From contig JAJYUV010000005.1 in the NCBI GenBank assembly GCA_021792355.1, forward strand, positions 32,409-96,408: 64,000 nt of DNA, given 5' to 3'. Positions 17,203-26,529 of the stretch are shown piece by piece. The notes under the pieces are model-generated. The model was not told where the DNA came from and ran no database searches. It worked only from the letters and a program-made list of their open reading frames with translations. Source of the DNA: Thermoplasmata archaeon. GTDB lineage: Archaea > Thermoplasmatota > Thermoplasmata > Thermoplasmatales > GCA-001856825. Within the stretch, counting starts at the first letter, position 1; every line of letters starts with the position of its first letter. Both the position numbers and the translations under genes were made by a program.

Positions 17203-17801
17203 ACAAATGGAGGAAAAATGCAGGTTTCCTGCTGGACGGAGTCGCATCGAGACTTGGTGACGTCAATCCAAATTCCATTACCATAATATCCTTCATCCTC
17301 GCAATGGCGTTTGCGGTCTTTTACTATCTGGGTCACCTTAGTTTTGCGTATCTTGTAATTGCATTTTTCATTCTTTTGGGTTCTGCATATCTTGATGCAC
17401 TTGATGGAGCCGTTGCAAGGCGGTTCAATAAATCTTCAAAGAAGGGGGATTTCCTAGACCATCTTCTAGACCGGTACTCTGACTTCGTTATCCTTTTTGG
17501 GTTGACGATCAGCGTGTTTGGAAATCTCTATTTCGGTATAGCTGCAATAGCCGGCACTTTTCTGAGCAGCTATGTTGGTACTCAATCACAGGCCGTCGGA
17601 CTGAATAGGATATACGGTGGGTTTCCGGGTCGAGCGGATAGGTTAGTGATTGTCATGTTAGTCACGGTCGTACAGGTCTTCACTACAGGGATTCCCCTGT
17701 TTGGATACTATATAACAGCCTGGGGGTTACTGTTTCTGGGAATTGCGGGATTTATTAACTCTATCTACAGAGCTGCCCTTGCCTATCGTTCTATTTCCTA
17801 G
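17193..17801 (+). CDS. CDP-alcohol phosphatidyltransferase, probable archaetidylinositol phosphate synthase
   Basis: Membrane enzyme that joins CDP-archaeol to an alcohol phosphate (inositol-3-phosphate in the characterised archaeal relatives). The diagnostic DxxDGxxARxxxxxxxxGxxxDxxxD motif is complete: DALDGAVARR ... GDFLDHLLD. About six hydrophobic helices. TTG start at 17193 (ATTGGTACTAGAC). The last 75 bases overlap the 3' end of the convergent primase gene. Substrate assignment is from family context only. Confidence 0.88.
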   Translation: MVLDKWRKNAGFLLDGVASRLGDVNPNSITIISFILAMAFAVFYYLGHLSFAYLVIAFFILLGSAYLDALDGAVARRFNKSSKKGDFLDHLLDRYSDFVILFGLTISVFGNLYFGIAAIAGTFLSSYVGTQSQAVGLNRIYGGFPGRADRLVIVMLVTVVQVFTTGIPLFGYYITAWGLLFLGIAGFINSIYRAALAYRSIS

Positions 17802-18791
17802 GTTTCTGGTTCTGTAAAACCCAAGAGGATGGGAGACCTTACCTGAGGCACACAGAGGATCCCTCTCTTTGTAACATAGCCCTAGAGAGCCTAGAGTTTG
17901 ACACGATGGAACACTATATTCTCTTCCTCTGCCGGTTCCTGTTATGTGCTCGATCTGATACTTGGTTATCTTTTCAGCGAAGTCAGGAACTTTGCCGAAA
18001 TACTTTAGAATCTCGTCGTTCGGAAGACCTATCCTGTGAAGAAATGTTACGAGAAAAAAACGACCCGCGTGAGATACATTTGCTCCTTCTTTCATCTGGT
18101 CTATTATCTCAACAAGACATGGAGGAAAGGACTTTTCGTTGAGGGGGCCGAGGTTCGCTCTCTCTTGTCTGATCTCCTGTCCTCTGGATACTATCTCTGC
18201 AACAGATGGCCGCAGCATCTTGTCTACTTCAGGAGGAAATTCTACTACCTCATTAACTTCCTGCATGTATTTCCTGTAAAATGCTTCTCTCAGTATTTTT
18301 GCTAGTACGTTCTGCGATGCAACTACATTCCCGTCTCTCAGCTCCTGGTTGCAAAGCTTCAGCTCTCTGTCATTGAAGACAACGGCGTTCTTCAAAAATG
18401 GCGATATAGGAATAAGGTAATTATCACCCTGTTTCTCTATCTCAACATTCAACTCTTGTGAAACGAGTTTCAATATCCTGGGGTCCTTTTCTTTTTTCAA
18501 GTTTTCATATAGTGCGTTCCTCTCCTTGATTGCATACCTAGCAGAAATGAAATAGTCTCGAATGTAGGTGAGCACTATTTTGGTGATTATGTAATCTACT
18601 ACTCTGTCATCTGAACTAGTAGAGAATGTAGCATCTTCTCCATTCATTATACTCGCAAGCCGATTGACAGATTGCTTGAGATTAGTCTCGTTGGTTTCCA
18701 GGAAAGATTGTATTGAGGTACCCTGCCCAAAGTATCCTCTAAGGGCTCTCCTCAGGAAAGGATAAACCCCCACCATTTCTTCATTCTTCAT
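17727..18791 (-). CDS. priL: DNA primase large subunit
   Basis: Non-catalytic partner of PriS that governs primer initiation and hand-off. The C-terminal [4Fe-4S] domain keeps four cysteines: FPPCLVEI, PSCQTLGSLGLC (two) and DPLC. The N-terminal helical part is typical; 354 residues. The frame is open beyond the chosen start, but ATG 18791 overlaps the upstream peptidase stop as ATGA, the usual coupling. The 3' end overlaps the convergent lipid-synthase gene. Confidence 0.92.
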   Translation of the reverse strand: MKNEEMVGVYPFLRRALRGYFGQGTSIQSFLETNETNLKQSVNRLASIMNGEDATFSTSSDDRVVDYIITKIVLTYIRDYFISARYAIKERNALYENLKKEKDPRILKLVSQELNVEIEKQGDNYLIPISPFLKNAVVFNDRELKLCNQELRDGNVVASQNVLAKILREAFYRKYMQEVNEVVEFPPEVDKMLRPSVAEIVSRGQEIRQERANLGPLNEKSFPPCLVEIIDQMKEGANVSHAGRFFLVTFLHRIGLPNDEILKYFGKVPDFAEKITKYQIEHITGTGRGREYSVPSCQTLGSLGLCYKERDPLCASGKVSHPLGFYRTRNLGNRTIGKGSSVDRVNKSRNSQKQ

Positions 18792-19864
18792 ACGATTTGT
18801 AGCTCTCTCGGTGCTGTGGTAATAACCTGACACCCGTCCTTGGTCACCACAACATCATCCTCTATTCTGACTCCACCCTTCTTTGGGATGTATACTCCTG
18901 GCTCCACAGTAACAACCATGTTCTCCTTCAGATAGAAATCCAAGAGAGGACTGAGAGCGGGATGATCATGAACGTTCAACCCGATCCCGTGCCCGAGTCC
19001 ATGTATGAATTTCCCCTTGAATTTCGATGAGTCTATTACTTTTCTTGATGCGCCATCTACTGCCTTACCGTTCTCTCCGCTTTTTACTGCCTTGATCCCC
19101 GCGCTTTGCGCTTTTAAGACAATCTCATACATATCCTGCATCTCCTTCTCAGGTTTTCCAAAAAAGTAAGTTCTTGTCATATCTGAGCAGTATCTCTCAT
19201 ACTTTGCTCCGAAATCTACGAGCACTACCTCTCCTTTCTTCAGTTTCCTGTTACCGCCAGAGAAGTGGGGTTCGGCTGCATCTGGTCCGAATGCTGCGAT
19301 GGTATCGAAACTTGGAGAAGAAGCCCCGTTCTTCATCATCTCATAATTGACCTTTGCAGCAAGTTCTCCCTCGGTCAATCCTTCCCGTAGCATTCCTGGA
19401 ATCTCCTCTCCAACCTTGGATACGATCTTTGCAGCCTCCTTCAGTTTGGTAATTTCCCTCTCTGACTTTATTTGTCTGAGGTTGGTGATCGATTCACCTA
19501 CGTCAACCAGTTCCTTGTCAGGCAGTTTGTTCTTTAGAGAGAGATAATCGGTGTGAGACAATCCTGAGAAATTTACTCCAAGGAAGGTAACACCTTTCGT
19601 AATCTCTTTCAGCAGTTGATCTCTTTCTCTTCCCGAGCTGAAAACCTCTACATCGAGATCCTCAGACCTTGCAGTTTGTTCTTCAAGCTGGCTCGTAATA
19701 ACCTTGAGATTCTTCCTGGTGACGAAGGCGTAGGAACTTTCAAACAGTCCCCTAGTAAGCTGTGTAAAATAAAAGAAGGAAGGGTCGTTAGAGCTTTCCC
19801 CGCCATTATAGATTAATATTCCTTCGACGTTTTGGTTAAGGTCAAACAACTTCTCTACGTCCAT
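18788..19864 (-). CDS. Xaa-Pro aminopeptidase/prolidase (M24 family)
   Basis: Metallo-peptidase with pita-bread fold that removes residues before proline. Metal ligands are visible: VDFGAKYERYCSDMTRTYF (two Asp), HGLGHGIGLNVHDHP (His), VTVEPGVYIP and VRIEDDVVV (two Glu). The N-terminal creatinase-like domain spans ~1-120; 358 residues, as usual. Coupled by ATGA to priL. Confidence 0.93.
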   Translation of the reverse strand: MDVEKLFDLNQNVEGILIYNGGESSNDPSFFYFTQLTRGLFESSYAFVTRKNLKVITSQLEEQTARSEDLDVEVFSSGRERDQLLKEITKGVTFLGVNFSGLSHTDYLSLKNKLPDKELVDVGESITNLRQIKSEREITKLKEAAKIVSKVGEEIPGMLREGLTEGELAAKVNYEMMKNGASSPSFDTIAAFGPDAAEPHFSGGNRKLKKGEVVLVDFGAKYERYCSDMTRTYFFGKPEKEMQDMYEIVLKAQSAGIKAVKSGENGKAVDGASRKVIDSSKFKGKFIHGLGHGIGLNVHDHPALSPLLDFYLKENMVVTVEPGVYIPKKGGVRIEDDVVVTKDGCQVITTAPRELQIV

Positions 19865-19922
19865 ACCTCCAGAGAGTTAATTGATTAATCTAATTTTCTT
19901 ATTAATAGGTGATATTCTGCGT

Positions 19923-20483
19923 TCAATCCTTAAATGTCACGACGAATATTTCTCCAAGATCCGGAGACACAATGTGACCCGCGTTGTACTTTGAAAAGGA
20001 GAATACTTCTTCCTTCCCGGGTGCATACCACGGACTAGTCCTGACTGTTTCTATAGTCGTGAAGGGATCGTACTTTATCTTTGCATAACTCATTCCAACT
20101 GCGTCTCTGCCAAGAAATAGAGACTGTCGTTGCGAATATGCTTGGTGAAGGAGATATATAAGGTGCTCCCTGAATTCTACCAGCTTTGAGAATGCAAAAT
20201 TTGGGAACTTTCTCATTTCATCGTCGTAAAGAACGATCTTTGAGTGCCTTCTCTCCATCCTTGTGAGAATTCCCTGGCTCTGAACTACTTTCTCCGTAAA
20301 TTCTACCCCCATGGGAAACAGCAAGATGAGGAAGTTACTCATCGATTCGATTAAGAAATTTTCTTCCTCCCCCGACATCTCTGGCAAAAAACAAATGTAC
20401 AGGTCCTTGTCGGGAAACGAGCTGCTGTCCATAGGATCCTTCATAACGATTTCTTTAGCTCTCTTCCCGATGGGCCGAATCAT
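19923..20483 (-). CDS. Hypothetical protein (186 aa)
   Basis: Not recognised. Soluble, mixed alpha/beta, with FLPEMSGEEENFLIESMSNF in the N-terminal half and a C-terminal beta segment (DLGEIFVVTFKD). No cysteine clusters or P-loop. It follows the HD phosphohydrolase gene by 32 bases on the same strand, suggesting co-transcription. Confidence 0.65.
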   Translation of the reverse strand: MIRPIGKRAKEIVMKDPMDSSSFPDKDLYICFLPEMSGEEENFLIESMSNFLILLFPMGVEFTEKVVQSQGILTRMERRHSKIVLYDDEMRKFPNFAFSKLVEFREHLIYLLHQAYSQRQSLFLGRDAVGMSYAKIKYDPFTTIETVRTSPWYAPGKEEVFSFSKYNAGHIVSPDLGEIFVVTFKD

Positions 20484-20515
20484 AGTGATAAATCCTAATG
20501 TTGTATAATTGTTTG

Positions 20516-21619
20516 CTATTGGCTGGAAATTTTCAATCTACGGAGCGTGTCCTTGATGTGTTTCTCGTTTTCATTTCCGAAAACCAGCAGCCCCATCCCT
20601 TCCAGCTCTCTTTCTAGGAATTGCATTATCGAAGAGAAATCAGTCATGGGCTTTATCTTTCTTTCAGACAGAACGTTGAGGACTTCCCTTTTGAATGGGG
20701 ACTTTAGATATTGAGATGAGATTATCTTCTTCTCAAATCTGTCCACAATTCTTTCGAATTCTTCTTGAGTTCCCTTTATAAGTATTCCTTTTGGAATCTT
20801 TCTGTGTTTGATTGCTTCGTACGTCTTTCTGTTCTTAATCTTAAGTTCGGACATAAAGTCACAGTCGTTCCAGCTCACGAACTCTTCATAATCTGGATTT
20901 AGAGCTATCAATGCATCATTGGCAAGTGAGGCGGTGATGAGTGCAGTTTTATGTCTATATACCGTTCTGTACATCAACATTCTTGCAACCATCAGTCCCT
21001 CGACAGATGGAAGCCCTTTTTCTTCCACACAAAACTCTCCGTTGAAAATAGTGAGGACTCTCAATATCCTCGGAATGTCAACAGCTCCCAACGCGACACC
21101 CGTATAATGCGAGTCTCTGGCTAAATAGTCGATCTGATCGACATCGCCGTTGCCAGAGATGAGCCTACTGAGCACCCCCCTCTTTCCCCTCAGTATGTCT
21201 ACCACGCCCTTCTTGTAACTTCCTAGAGTATCACTGAGTTGGTTATCAGGAGTTTTCCCTTCTATGATATCAACCGTTACATCAAGATGATCTTTACCGT
21301 ACAACTTGATCATTCCATCTTCCAGAGCGTGAGAGAATGGGGAATGACCAATGTCGTGAAGGAGACCTGCGAGAGAAACTTCCATTATTTCCCTGTTTTC
21401 CAGATTTAACCTGCTGGAAGCTTCCCTGGCAAGATAGTGCGTACCCAAAGAGTGTTCAAATCTCGAATGAGTAGCACCTGGAAATACCAGGTAGGTGAAA
21501 CCGAGTTGCTTGATTGTATTCAATCTCTGGAATTCGTTTGTTTCTATCAACTTTGAAGCTATATCCTCTAATTCTATCGATCCGTAAATCGAATCATGGA
21601 TTGTCTTCTTATTGATCAA
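20516..21619 (-). CDS. HD-domain phosphohydrolase (SAMHD1/dGTPase-like)
   Basis: Metal-dependent phosphohydrolase related to SAMHD1 and bacterial dNTP triphosphohydrolases. HD ligands appear as THSRFEHSLGTHYLA (His), AGLLHDIGHSPFSHALE (His-Asp) and DQIDYLARDS (distal Asp). The start IHDSIYGSIELED is typical of the group. Possible roles are dNTP balance or nucleotide-based defence; the sequence does not decide. Confidence 0.9.
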   Translation of the reverse strand: MINKKTIHDSIYGSIELEDIASKLIETNEFQRLNTIKQLGFTYLVFPGATHSRFEHSLGTHYLAREASSRLNLENREIMEVSLAGLLHDIGHSPFSHALEDGMIKLYGKDHLDVTVDIIEGKTPDNQLSDTLGSYKKGVVDILRGKRGVLSRLISGNGDVDQIDYLARDSHYTGVALGAVDIPRILRVLTIFNGEFCVEEKGLPSVEGLMVARMLMYRTVYRHKTALITASLANDALIALNPDYEEFVSWNDCDFMSELKIKNRKTYEAIKHRKIPKGILIKGTQEEFERIVDRFEKKIISSQYLKSPFKREVLNVLSERKIKPMTDFSSIMQFLERELEGMGLLVFGNENEKHIKDTLRRLKISSQ

Positions 21620-21770
21620 TACGTCACAATTTTCAATGAATATATAACACTTGAGATACCAATTCTGAATGTTTCTGGAGAACAGAATTCAAGGGATATT
21701 CATTTGCGGAACATCGTGAGAAGCAGATCGTCCTAATCTTTTATCTTTGGCGACACCTTTGAATGTTGAA

Positions 21771-22080
21771 ATGCCGGGCCACCGACATCAAAGGGCGATA
21801 GTAGGATATGGCTACCCCATCAATTCTCCGCTCCGTACCCCCACCGGCATCCGCGGTCCACGTAACCGTTGCTCCCTTCCGGTCCTGGCGGGATTCCCGT
21901 GATAACGCATACCGCTCTCCCCTACGGGTGAGATGTATACAACCTGGATCTGATGGGACAGAGTTTCGCCGAACATCAAGGGCTCACACCCTCAAGGTTG
22001 CCTTCTATATCGGCTGTCGCCCCCGCGTATAGACGGTTTCGAGTAACAGGAGACGCCTACCCTCCCGGCCAGCCCGGCGT
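21771..22080 (-). ncRNA. Signal recognition particle 7S RNA
   Basis: RNA scaffold of the SRP. Reading the minus strand, the 5' GCCGGGCTGG pairs with the 3' GGTGGCCCGGC (helix 1). The helix 8 core shows GGGAATCCCGCCAGGACC followed by GGAAGGGAGCAACGG, the conserved SRP54-binding symmetric and asymmetric loops and GNAR-type tetraloop. Length of about 310 bases is typical of archaea. Ends are set from the pairing of helix 1 and may shift by several bases. A TTTTAAT box lies about 25 bases upstream. SRP19 is encoded at 37932. Confidence 0.93.
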
Positions 22081-22133
22081 ACTGTCAATCAATCTTTCAA
22101 TTAAAATGTTTGTCCAAATCAGAAAGAGGTAAA

Positions 22134-22853
22134 TTATTCTCTCCATCTAATGAATTTTCTTCCTAGAAGCGTAAGAACTACCGTTTCTACAAACAGTATG
22201 ATTACCATCCAATACTGCATCTTTTCTAGCCCAACAATCCCTTGCATTAGCACTGCTGCAGGGGTGACAGGCGAGATCGATAGTGCGTACAATATCCAGT
22301 TAGGGAGGTAGCTATAGGGATAAAATGTGGGCGGCAGTACCGTCATTATAATCGAGAGTATTGCAGTTATTCCCCACACATTCCTTATGTGTTTCAAAAG
22401 GCCAGCTATTATAAATGACAGGTTGGAGATCGTAAGAGTAAGTAGTACCAGCACTCCAATTATCCAAGGTGTCGAACCGAGGGAAAACACTCTGAGATAT
22501 GCACCCAGAACTCCATACAGAACGATACCAGGAAGAGAAAAGACCAGATAGCTCAGCGAAAGAGCAAACATGTAGTCCTGAGAGGTGATACTGGTTGCTA
22601 CGAACAAATCCTGGATTCTTATCTGTATTCTGAAGAATGCAGCATCTGCAGCCCCATTGATGCTGTTTGCTGCGACAATTGCTATTGGCCCCCCTGCAAT
22701 TGCAAACGCTATAAGGGCGCCATGAGTGAAAATTGTGACCATGAAGAGCAGAGTTAGAGGAAGCGAAAGAGATGCCAGCAAATATGAAGGACCCCTGAGA
22801 ACTACGTAAAATCCATAATACCAAGCAAAGTAAAGAATGAACTTAGGATTCAA
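22134..22853 (-). CDS. ABC-2 type transporter permease
   Basis: Six predicted membrane helices (for example LLASLSLPLTLLFMVTIF and VVILFVETVVLTLLGRKFIR). The fold is that of ABC-2 exporters for drugs, lipids or polysaccharides. It overlaps the ATPase gene by 11 bases. Substrate unknown; regulated perhaps by the Lrp protein at the head of the operon. Confidence 0.85.
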   Translation of the reverse strand: MNPKFILYFAWYYGFYVVLRGPSYLLASLSLPLTLLFMVTIFTHGALIAFAIAGGPIAIVAANSINGAADAAFFRIQIRIQDLFVATSITSQDYMFALSLSYLVFSLPGIVLYGVLGAYLRVFSLGSTPWIIGVLVLLTLTISNLSFIIAGLLKHIRNVWGITAILSIIMTVLPPTFYPYSYLPNWILYALSISPVTPAAVLMQGIVGLEKMQYWMVIILFVETVVLTLLGRKFIRWRE

Positions 22854-23682
22854 GACTTACCCCCTTTGACAGGAATATGTCGTCAAGATTGATTCTCTTG
22901 ATATCGTACCCCTTCTTTAAAAATTCATCGACCCTATCCTGGTCAATATACTTGATTGCAACATTTGCAATCTTTATATCGAACTCTTCCCCGTCTAACT
23001 TCTCAGCTCTCATTCTACCGTTGAACGACGAGAGGAGACTGCTAACAGATCCTTGAGTTATTACGCTCCCTTGGTCAATGACCATAACTTCGTTGGATAG
23101 TTCCTGCGCCTCCTCCATGTAGTGGGTTGTGAGTATTATCTTTGATGACAATCTCTTAATTGCAGACCAGACTTCAATTCTCGAAAGCGGATCTAACCCT
23201 GTTGTTGGCTCATCGAGGAAAATCACTGGAGCCTTTGCTGCTAGAGCCATTGCAACGAAGACCTTTCTCTTCATTCCTCCAGACAGGGTATCTGAAGGAG
23301 CATTCCTGAAATCATAGAGCTCTAGTTCATCTAGTGCATACTTGGATTCCTCCTTCGCTTGTGAAGAAGAGAATCCCCTAGCCATCAAGTACAGCTGCAT
23401 CTGCTCCAGAGGGGATAGGATGCCTATCAGCTGCGCCTCCTGAGGTATACTGCTGATCAACTGTCTTACTTTCTTTGTGTCCTTAAGGATATCGTACCCC
23501 TCTATAAGTGCAGTCCCTGACGATGGGAACAGCTGGGTTGAAAGTATCCTGATTAGAGTGGTTTTGCCTGCACCATTCCTCCCAATTACTGTGGTCACCC
23601 TCTCCTTAAGAGAAGCATCTATTCCCTTTAGTGCATAGAAACGTCTATCGTATCTCTTCGTGACCCCTTCTATTTCGATCAT
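22843..23682 (-). CDS. ABC transporter ATP-binding protein
   Basis: Energises the permease encoded next. Walker A GRNGAGKTTLI, Q-loop SSIPQEAQ, signature LSGGMKRKV, Walker B VIFLDEPTTGLDP and H-loop ILTTHYMEEA are all intact. A C-terminal DUF4162-like tail ends ININ-like IKRINLDDIFLSKG. The ATG overlaps the regulator's stop (TAATG). Confidence 0.95.
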   Translation of the reverse strand: MIEIEGVTKRYDRRFYALKGIDASLKERVTTVIGRNGAGKTTLIRILSTQLFPSSGTALIEGYDILKDTKKVRQLISSIPQEAQLIGILSPLEQMQLYLMARGFSSSQAKEESKYALDELELYDFRNAPSDTLSGGMKRKVFVAMALAAKAPVIFLDEPTTGLDPLSRIEVWSAIKRLSSKIILTTHYMEEAQELSNEVMVIDQGSVITQGSVSSLLSSFNGRMRAEKLDGEEFDIKIANVAIKYIDQDRVDEFLKKGYDIKRINLDDIFLSKGVSLES

Positions 23683-24146
23683 TATGCTTTCAATTTGACA
23701 GAGAACTCTTCCTTGAAGATTCCCAGACTCAGGGTGGTGCCTACTGCTCTGATGCCTTTGATTGTCCCAACCTTCTCGACCTCGAAATCCTTTAGCTCGT
23801 TGCTGTCCCTCACCTTGATTTTGAGAAGGATATCGCTATCGCCCGATGTGTGGTGCACATCTAGAACTTCGTCGAACCTCGAAAGCTCCTTAGCTATCCT
23901 ATCGAGCTCTTTAATGTCGCTGATAGAGACAGAAACAAATGCGGTGAGTTTGTAATCTAGCTTGTCGTGATCTATCAGTGGAACCATCTTCTTTATAATC
24001 TCCCGGTCCTTCATCCTCTTGACTCTCTGGAACACCGTCGTGGGAGGGGACTTGACCCTTTTGGATATCTCGTTATATCCAATAGTAGCGTCTTCTCGCA
24101 AAACGTTTAGAATTCTTATGTCCAGAGAATCGTATTCCCCTTTCAT
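23682..24146 (-). CDS. Lrp/AsnC-family transcriptional regulator
   Basis: N-terminal winged helix (DSLDIRILNVLREDATIGYN, then KRVKSPPTTVFQRVKRM) and a C-terminal RAM/ACT ligand-binding domain (VLDVHHTSGDSDILLKI). 154 residues from ATG 24146; an in-frame TTG lies three codons upstream. First gene of the regulator-ABC transporter operon, so it probably controls the exporter. Divergent from the epimerase gene. Confidence 0.93.
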   Translation of the reverse strand: MKGEYDSLDIRILNVLREDATIGYNEISKRVKSPPTTVFQRVKRMKDREIIKKMVPLIDHDKLDYKLTAFVSVSISDIKELDRIAKELSRFDEVLDVHHTSGDSDILLKIKVRDSNELKDFEVEKVGTIKGIRAVGTTLSLGIFKEEFSVKLKA

Positions 24147-24234
24147 TGTAAGCAATTTTCAAAGGGTATTTAGAAATTTTGTGAGTACACCTATCGAACA
24201 TTTATTAGGAAAGTATCAATCATCTTTGAGAATA

Positions 24235-24888
24235 ATGGTTGAACTGTCTGCTTCGATACTTGCCGCCGATCTACTTAACCTAGAAAGGGACATTGGCAAG
24301 GCAATTCATTCTGGTATCAAATGGATTCACCTAGATGTTATGGACGGGCACTTCGTTCCTAATCTTACGATGGGAATACCATTTGGGGATGCAATAAAGA
24401 AAAAGTTCAATGTAAATGTGGAGAGCCACATGATGGTCGAAAACCCGGACATGTATCTTGACAAGTACTGTTCGTTCTCAAAGTTGGTCACAATACATTA
24501 TGAGGCTCCTGTCCAGACCGTTAGAGTTCTGAAGGAGATCGAAAATAGAGGAGTTATGCCTGGAATTTCTATAAATCCCAAGACTCCTATTTCGAGCATT
24601 GAACCCCTACTGCCTTCAGTTCAGTATGTATTAGTAATGACCGTTGAACCAGGGTTCTCCGGTCAAGGAATGATTGAAGAAGCTGCACAGAAAATTCCCC
24701 AGTTATCAGAGTACAGAAAGAGAAACAATCTTGAATTCTTGATTGGAGTAGACGGGGGAATAAAAAAAGAAAACATCTCGCACATAGCAGCCCTCGGTCC
24801 AGACATAATAGTCAGTGCATCTGCTATCTTTTCTGGAAACGTTGAGGAAAATATTAATTCACTAAGAAGTTGTATAAAGGAGAGCTAA
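24235..24888 (+). CDS. rpe: Ribulose-phosphate 3-epimerase
   Basis: TIM-barrel enzyme interconverting ribulose-5-P and xylulose-5-P. Motifs: LSASILAADLLNLERD, HLDVMDGHFVPNLTMG (metal-binding His-Asp), VESHMMVENPD, VMTVEPGFSGQ and VDGGIKKENI. ATG 24235 gives the normal 217-residue length; the frame is open upstream through the Lrp gene but that is not coding. Confidence 0.95.
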   Translation: MVELSASILAADLLNLERDIGKAIHSGIKWIHLDVMDGHFVPNLTMGIPFGDAIKKKFNVNVESHMMVENPDMYLDKYCSFSKLVTIHYEAPVQTVRVLKEIENRGVMPGISINPKTPISSIEPLLPSVQYVLVMTVEPGFSGQGMIEEAAQKIPQLSEYRKRNNLEFLIGVDGGIKKENISHIAALGPDIIVSASAIFSGNVEENINSLRSCIKES

Positions 24889-24889
24889 A

Positions 24890-25621
24890 ATGGACAATGA
24901 AATAGTTGAGAAGGCAATGGAACTGGAAGACAATGGAGACTTGAAAGAGTGTATAAAGTACATAGACGAAAATATAGGCTCCATTCAGGATGAACTGACG
25001 AAGACGGATGCCCTGAGAATCAAATCAGAATGCTTTCTCTACCAAGAAGTCCCAGATTCGGAAATGGCAAGGAAGTACGCGGAAGAAGCCTTAAAAATTT
25101 CATCTGAAAAAGGCGATCAGAAGAGAATTGCTGAAACCAATCTCCTGCTCTCCCAGATACTGGTACTGGAGGATACGAAGAAGGCAATAGAATATGGAAG
25201 AAAAGCAATGGAACTCTACCAAAAAATCAATGATAAGAATGAGTACATCTATTCAATGATCTCCCTTGCGACGATTCTTGAAGATTTCAATGAAGCTTCA
25301 TCTCTCTTCGAGAAAGCAATGCAGGAAGCAACAAATGCAAACAATCTTGACATGCTTGCTCAGGCTGCAGTTAATTATGCCTATCTCCTCGTAGAGCAAA
25401 AAGGGGGAGATGCACCGCTGAACACACTCGATAAAGTCATCAAGAAAATACTAGCAGAGGCTGCTAAACTTAAAAGGAAGGAAGAGAGAATTCGCGCAGT
25501 GACTAACTATTCTGAAATCTTCGATGCTGCTTCGGACATTGCAATGGAACTCGATGCCTATGATCAAGCCACAAAGTACGCTTCTTATCTAAACAAGGAC
25601 CCGCAGGAGTTCGTCAAGTAA
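24890..25621 (+). CDS. TPR-like helical repeat protein
   Basis: Helical hairpins repeat through the protein (ARKYAEEALKISSEKGDQKR, AIEYGRKAMELYQKINDKNE, EASSLFEKAMQEATNANNLD), the pattern of tetratricopeptide repeats. 243 residues, acidic, no membrane segment. It begins one base after rpe. A scaffold role is likely; partners unknown. Its 3' end overlaps the convergent DUF2240 gene by 8 bases. Confidence 0.8.
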   Translation: MDNEIVEKAMELEDNGDLKECIKYIDENIGSIQDELTKTDALRIKSECFLYQEVPDSEMARKYAEEALKISSEKGDQKRIAETNLLLSQILVLEDTKKAIEYGRKAMELYQKINDKNEYIYSMISLATILEDFNEASSLFEKAMQEATNANNLDMLAQAAVNYAYLLVEQKGGDAPLNTLDKVIKKILAEAAKLKRKEERIRAVTNYSEIFDAASDIAMELDAYDQATKYASYLNKDPQEFVK

Positions 25622-26072
25622 TCAGAGAAGAAAGAAACCTCTCGACGTCGACTCCATTCAGTTTCGCAATGACCAGTGAGGCTACCTTGGTGCTCATGAA
25701 CGGATTCTTCTCCCTCAGTTTGTTGATTTCGGAGATCACGTCTCTCTTGTTCATGCCTGTCTTCTCAGTGACCAGTGCTATGACTGCCTCGGTCATATCC
25801 TCTCCGTCCCGTTCGTTCACCAATGCGTCGAAGTTGGGTCTATAATCCAAACCTATTTCTATTCCGTTAATCGAGCAGGTTATGGCGTAACCACTCTCTG
25901 TCTGTTTCAGACATCTCTCTTCTAGACCTATACGCAAAAATTCTTTGACCTGATCAGGAGTTAGGTATCTCTTCTTTATGGCTAATATTGTGAGTATTTC
26001 GGCTTCTGTAAATTCGTACTTACCTGTAGTATTCTTAAGGTAGAGCAGGAGCTTCCTTATCTCTTCGACCAT
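25614..26072 (-). CDS. DUF2240 family protein
   Basis: Archaeal protein of unknown function with an N-terminal winged-helix-like half (FTEAEILTILAIKKRYLTPDQ) and a conserved C-terminal segment (NPFMSTKVASLVIAKLNGVD). 152 residues. The frame overlaps the HisA-like gene upstream by 38 bases. Confidence 0.75.
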   Translation of the reverse strand: MVEEIRKLLLYLKNTTGKYEFTEAEILTILAIKKRYLTPDQVKEFLRIGLEERCLKQTESGYAITCSINGIEIGLDYRPNFDALVNERDGEDMTEAVIALVTEKTGMNKRDVISEINKLREKNPFMSTKVASLVIAKLNGVDVERFLSSLIT

Positions 26073-26529
26073 CGAAACCTCCTATCGGCACTATGATGTT
26101 GCACTTGTCACAGATGAGTCTGCTAGTAAATTTCATCACATTTCCTTCAAACAGCTGGGTGTCTGAGTAGATACGGCTCCCCCCATTCTCTACAAAGAAG
26201 TTTGCTATCTCTGAATTGTTCCTAAGATAGAGAATCAGAGAATCGGTGTAAAAAAGAGCCCTCTTCAGCTTCTCCTTTTCTATATTCTCCGATACTGTAA
26301 CCATGGTCGCACCGCCGGTAATAGAATCAGCAATGTCGTCGACTTGAGCAATCTCCGCATCTAGATATAGCTCAAACAACCCAGAGAGGTCATCGTATCT
26401 CTTGAAGTTCAACTCTCTCCCACTCTTGTAGTCCTCGTCCACCAACCACAATGGACCTGACTCATACCTCTCTAGAGCTTCTGCTTCTACTATCTTCCTT
26501 TTCCGAAGTGTGACTGAAGGAATTATCAT
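26035..26529 (-). CDS. HisA/HisF-like TIM-barrel fragment protein
   Basis: 164 residues resembling part of the HisA-related proteins of archaea: GPLWLVDEDY, LYLDAEIAQVDDIADSITGG and ATMVTVSE read like successive barrel strands with a phosphate-type loop. It is shorter than a full barrel (about 230 residues). Two cysteines CDKC lie near the end. Function unknown; assignment weak. It overlaps the transglutaminase gene stop by four bases. Confidence 0.5.
   Translation of the reverse strand: MIIPSVTLRKRKIVEAEALERYESGPLWLVDEDYKSGRELNFKRYDDLSGLFELYLDAEIAQVDDIADSITGGATMVTVSENIEKEKLKRALFYTDSLILYLRNNSEIANFFVENGGSRIYSDTQLFEGNVMKFTSRLICDKCNIIVPIGGFDGRRDKEAPALP

Noticed and set aside
21808..22032. Plus-strand frame across 21.8-22.0 kb
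   Set aside because: The region is the SRP RNA on the minus strand.
24019..24234. Long N-terminal extension of ribulose-phosphate epimerase
   Set aside because: It is antisense to the Lrp gene; family proteins begin at ATG 24235.
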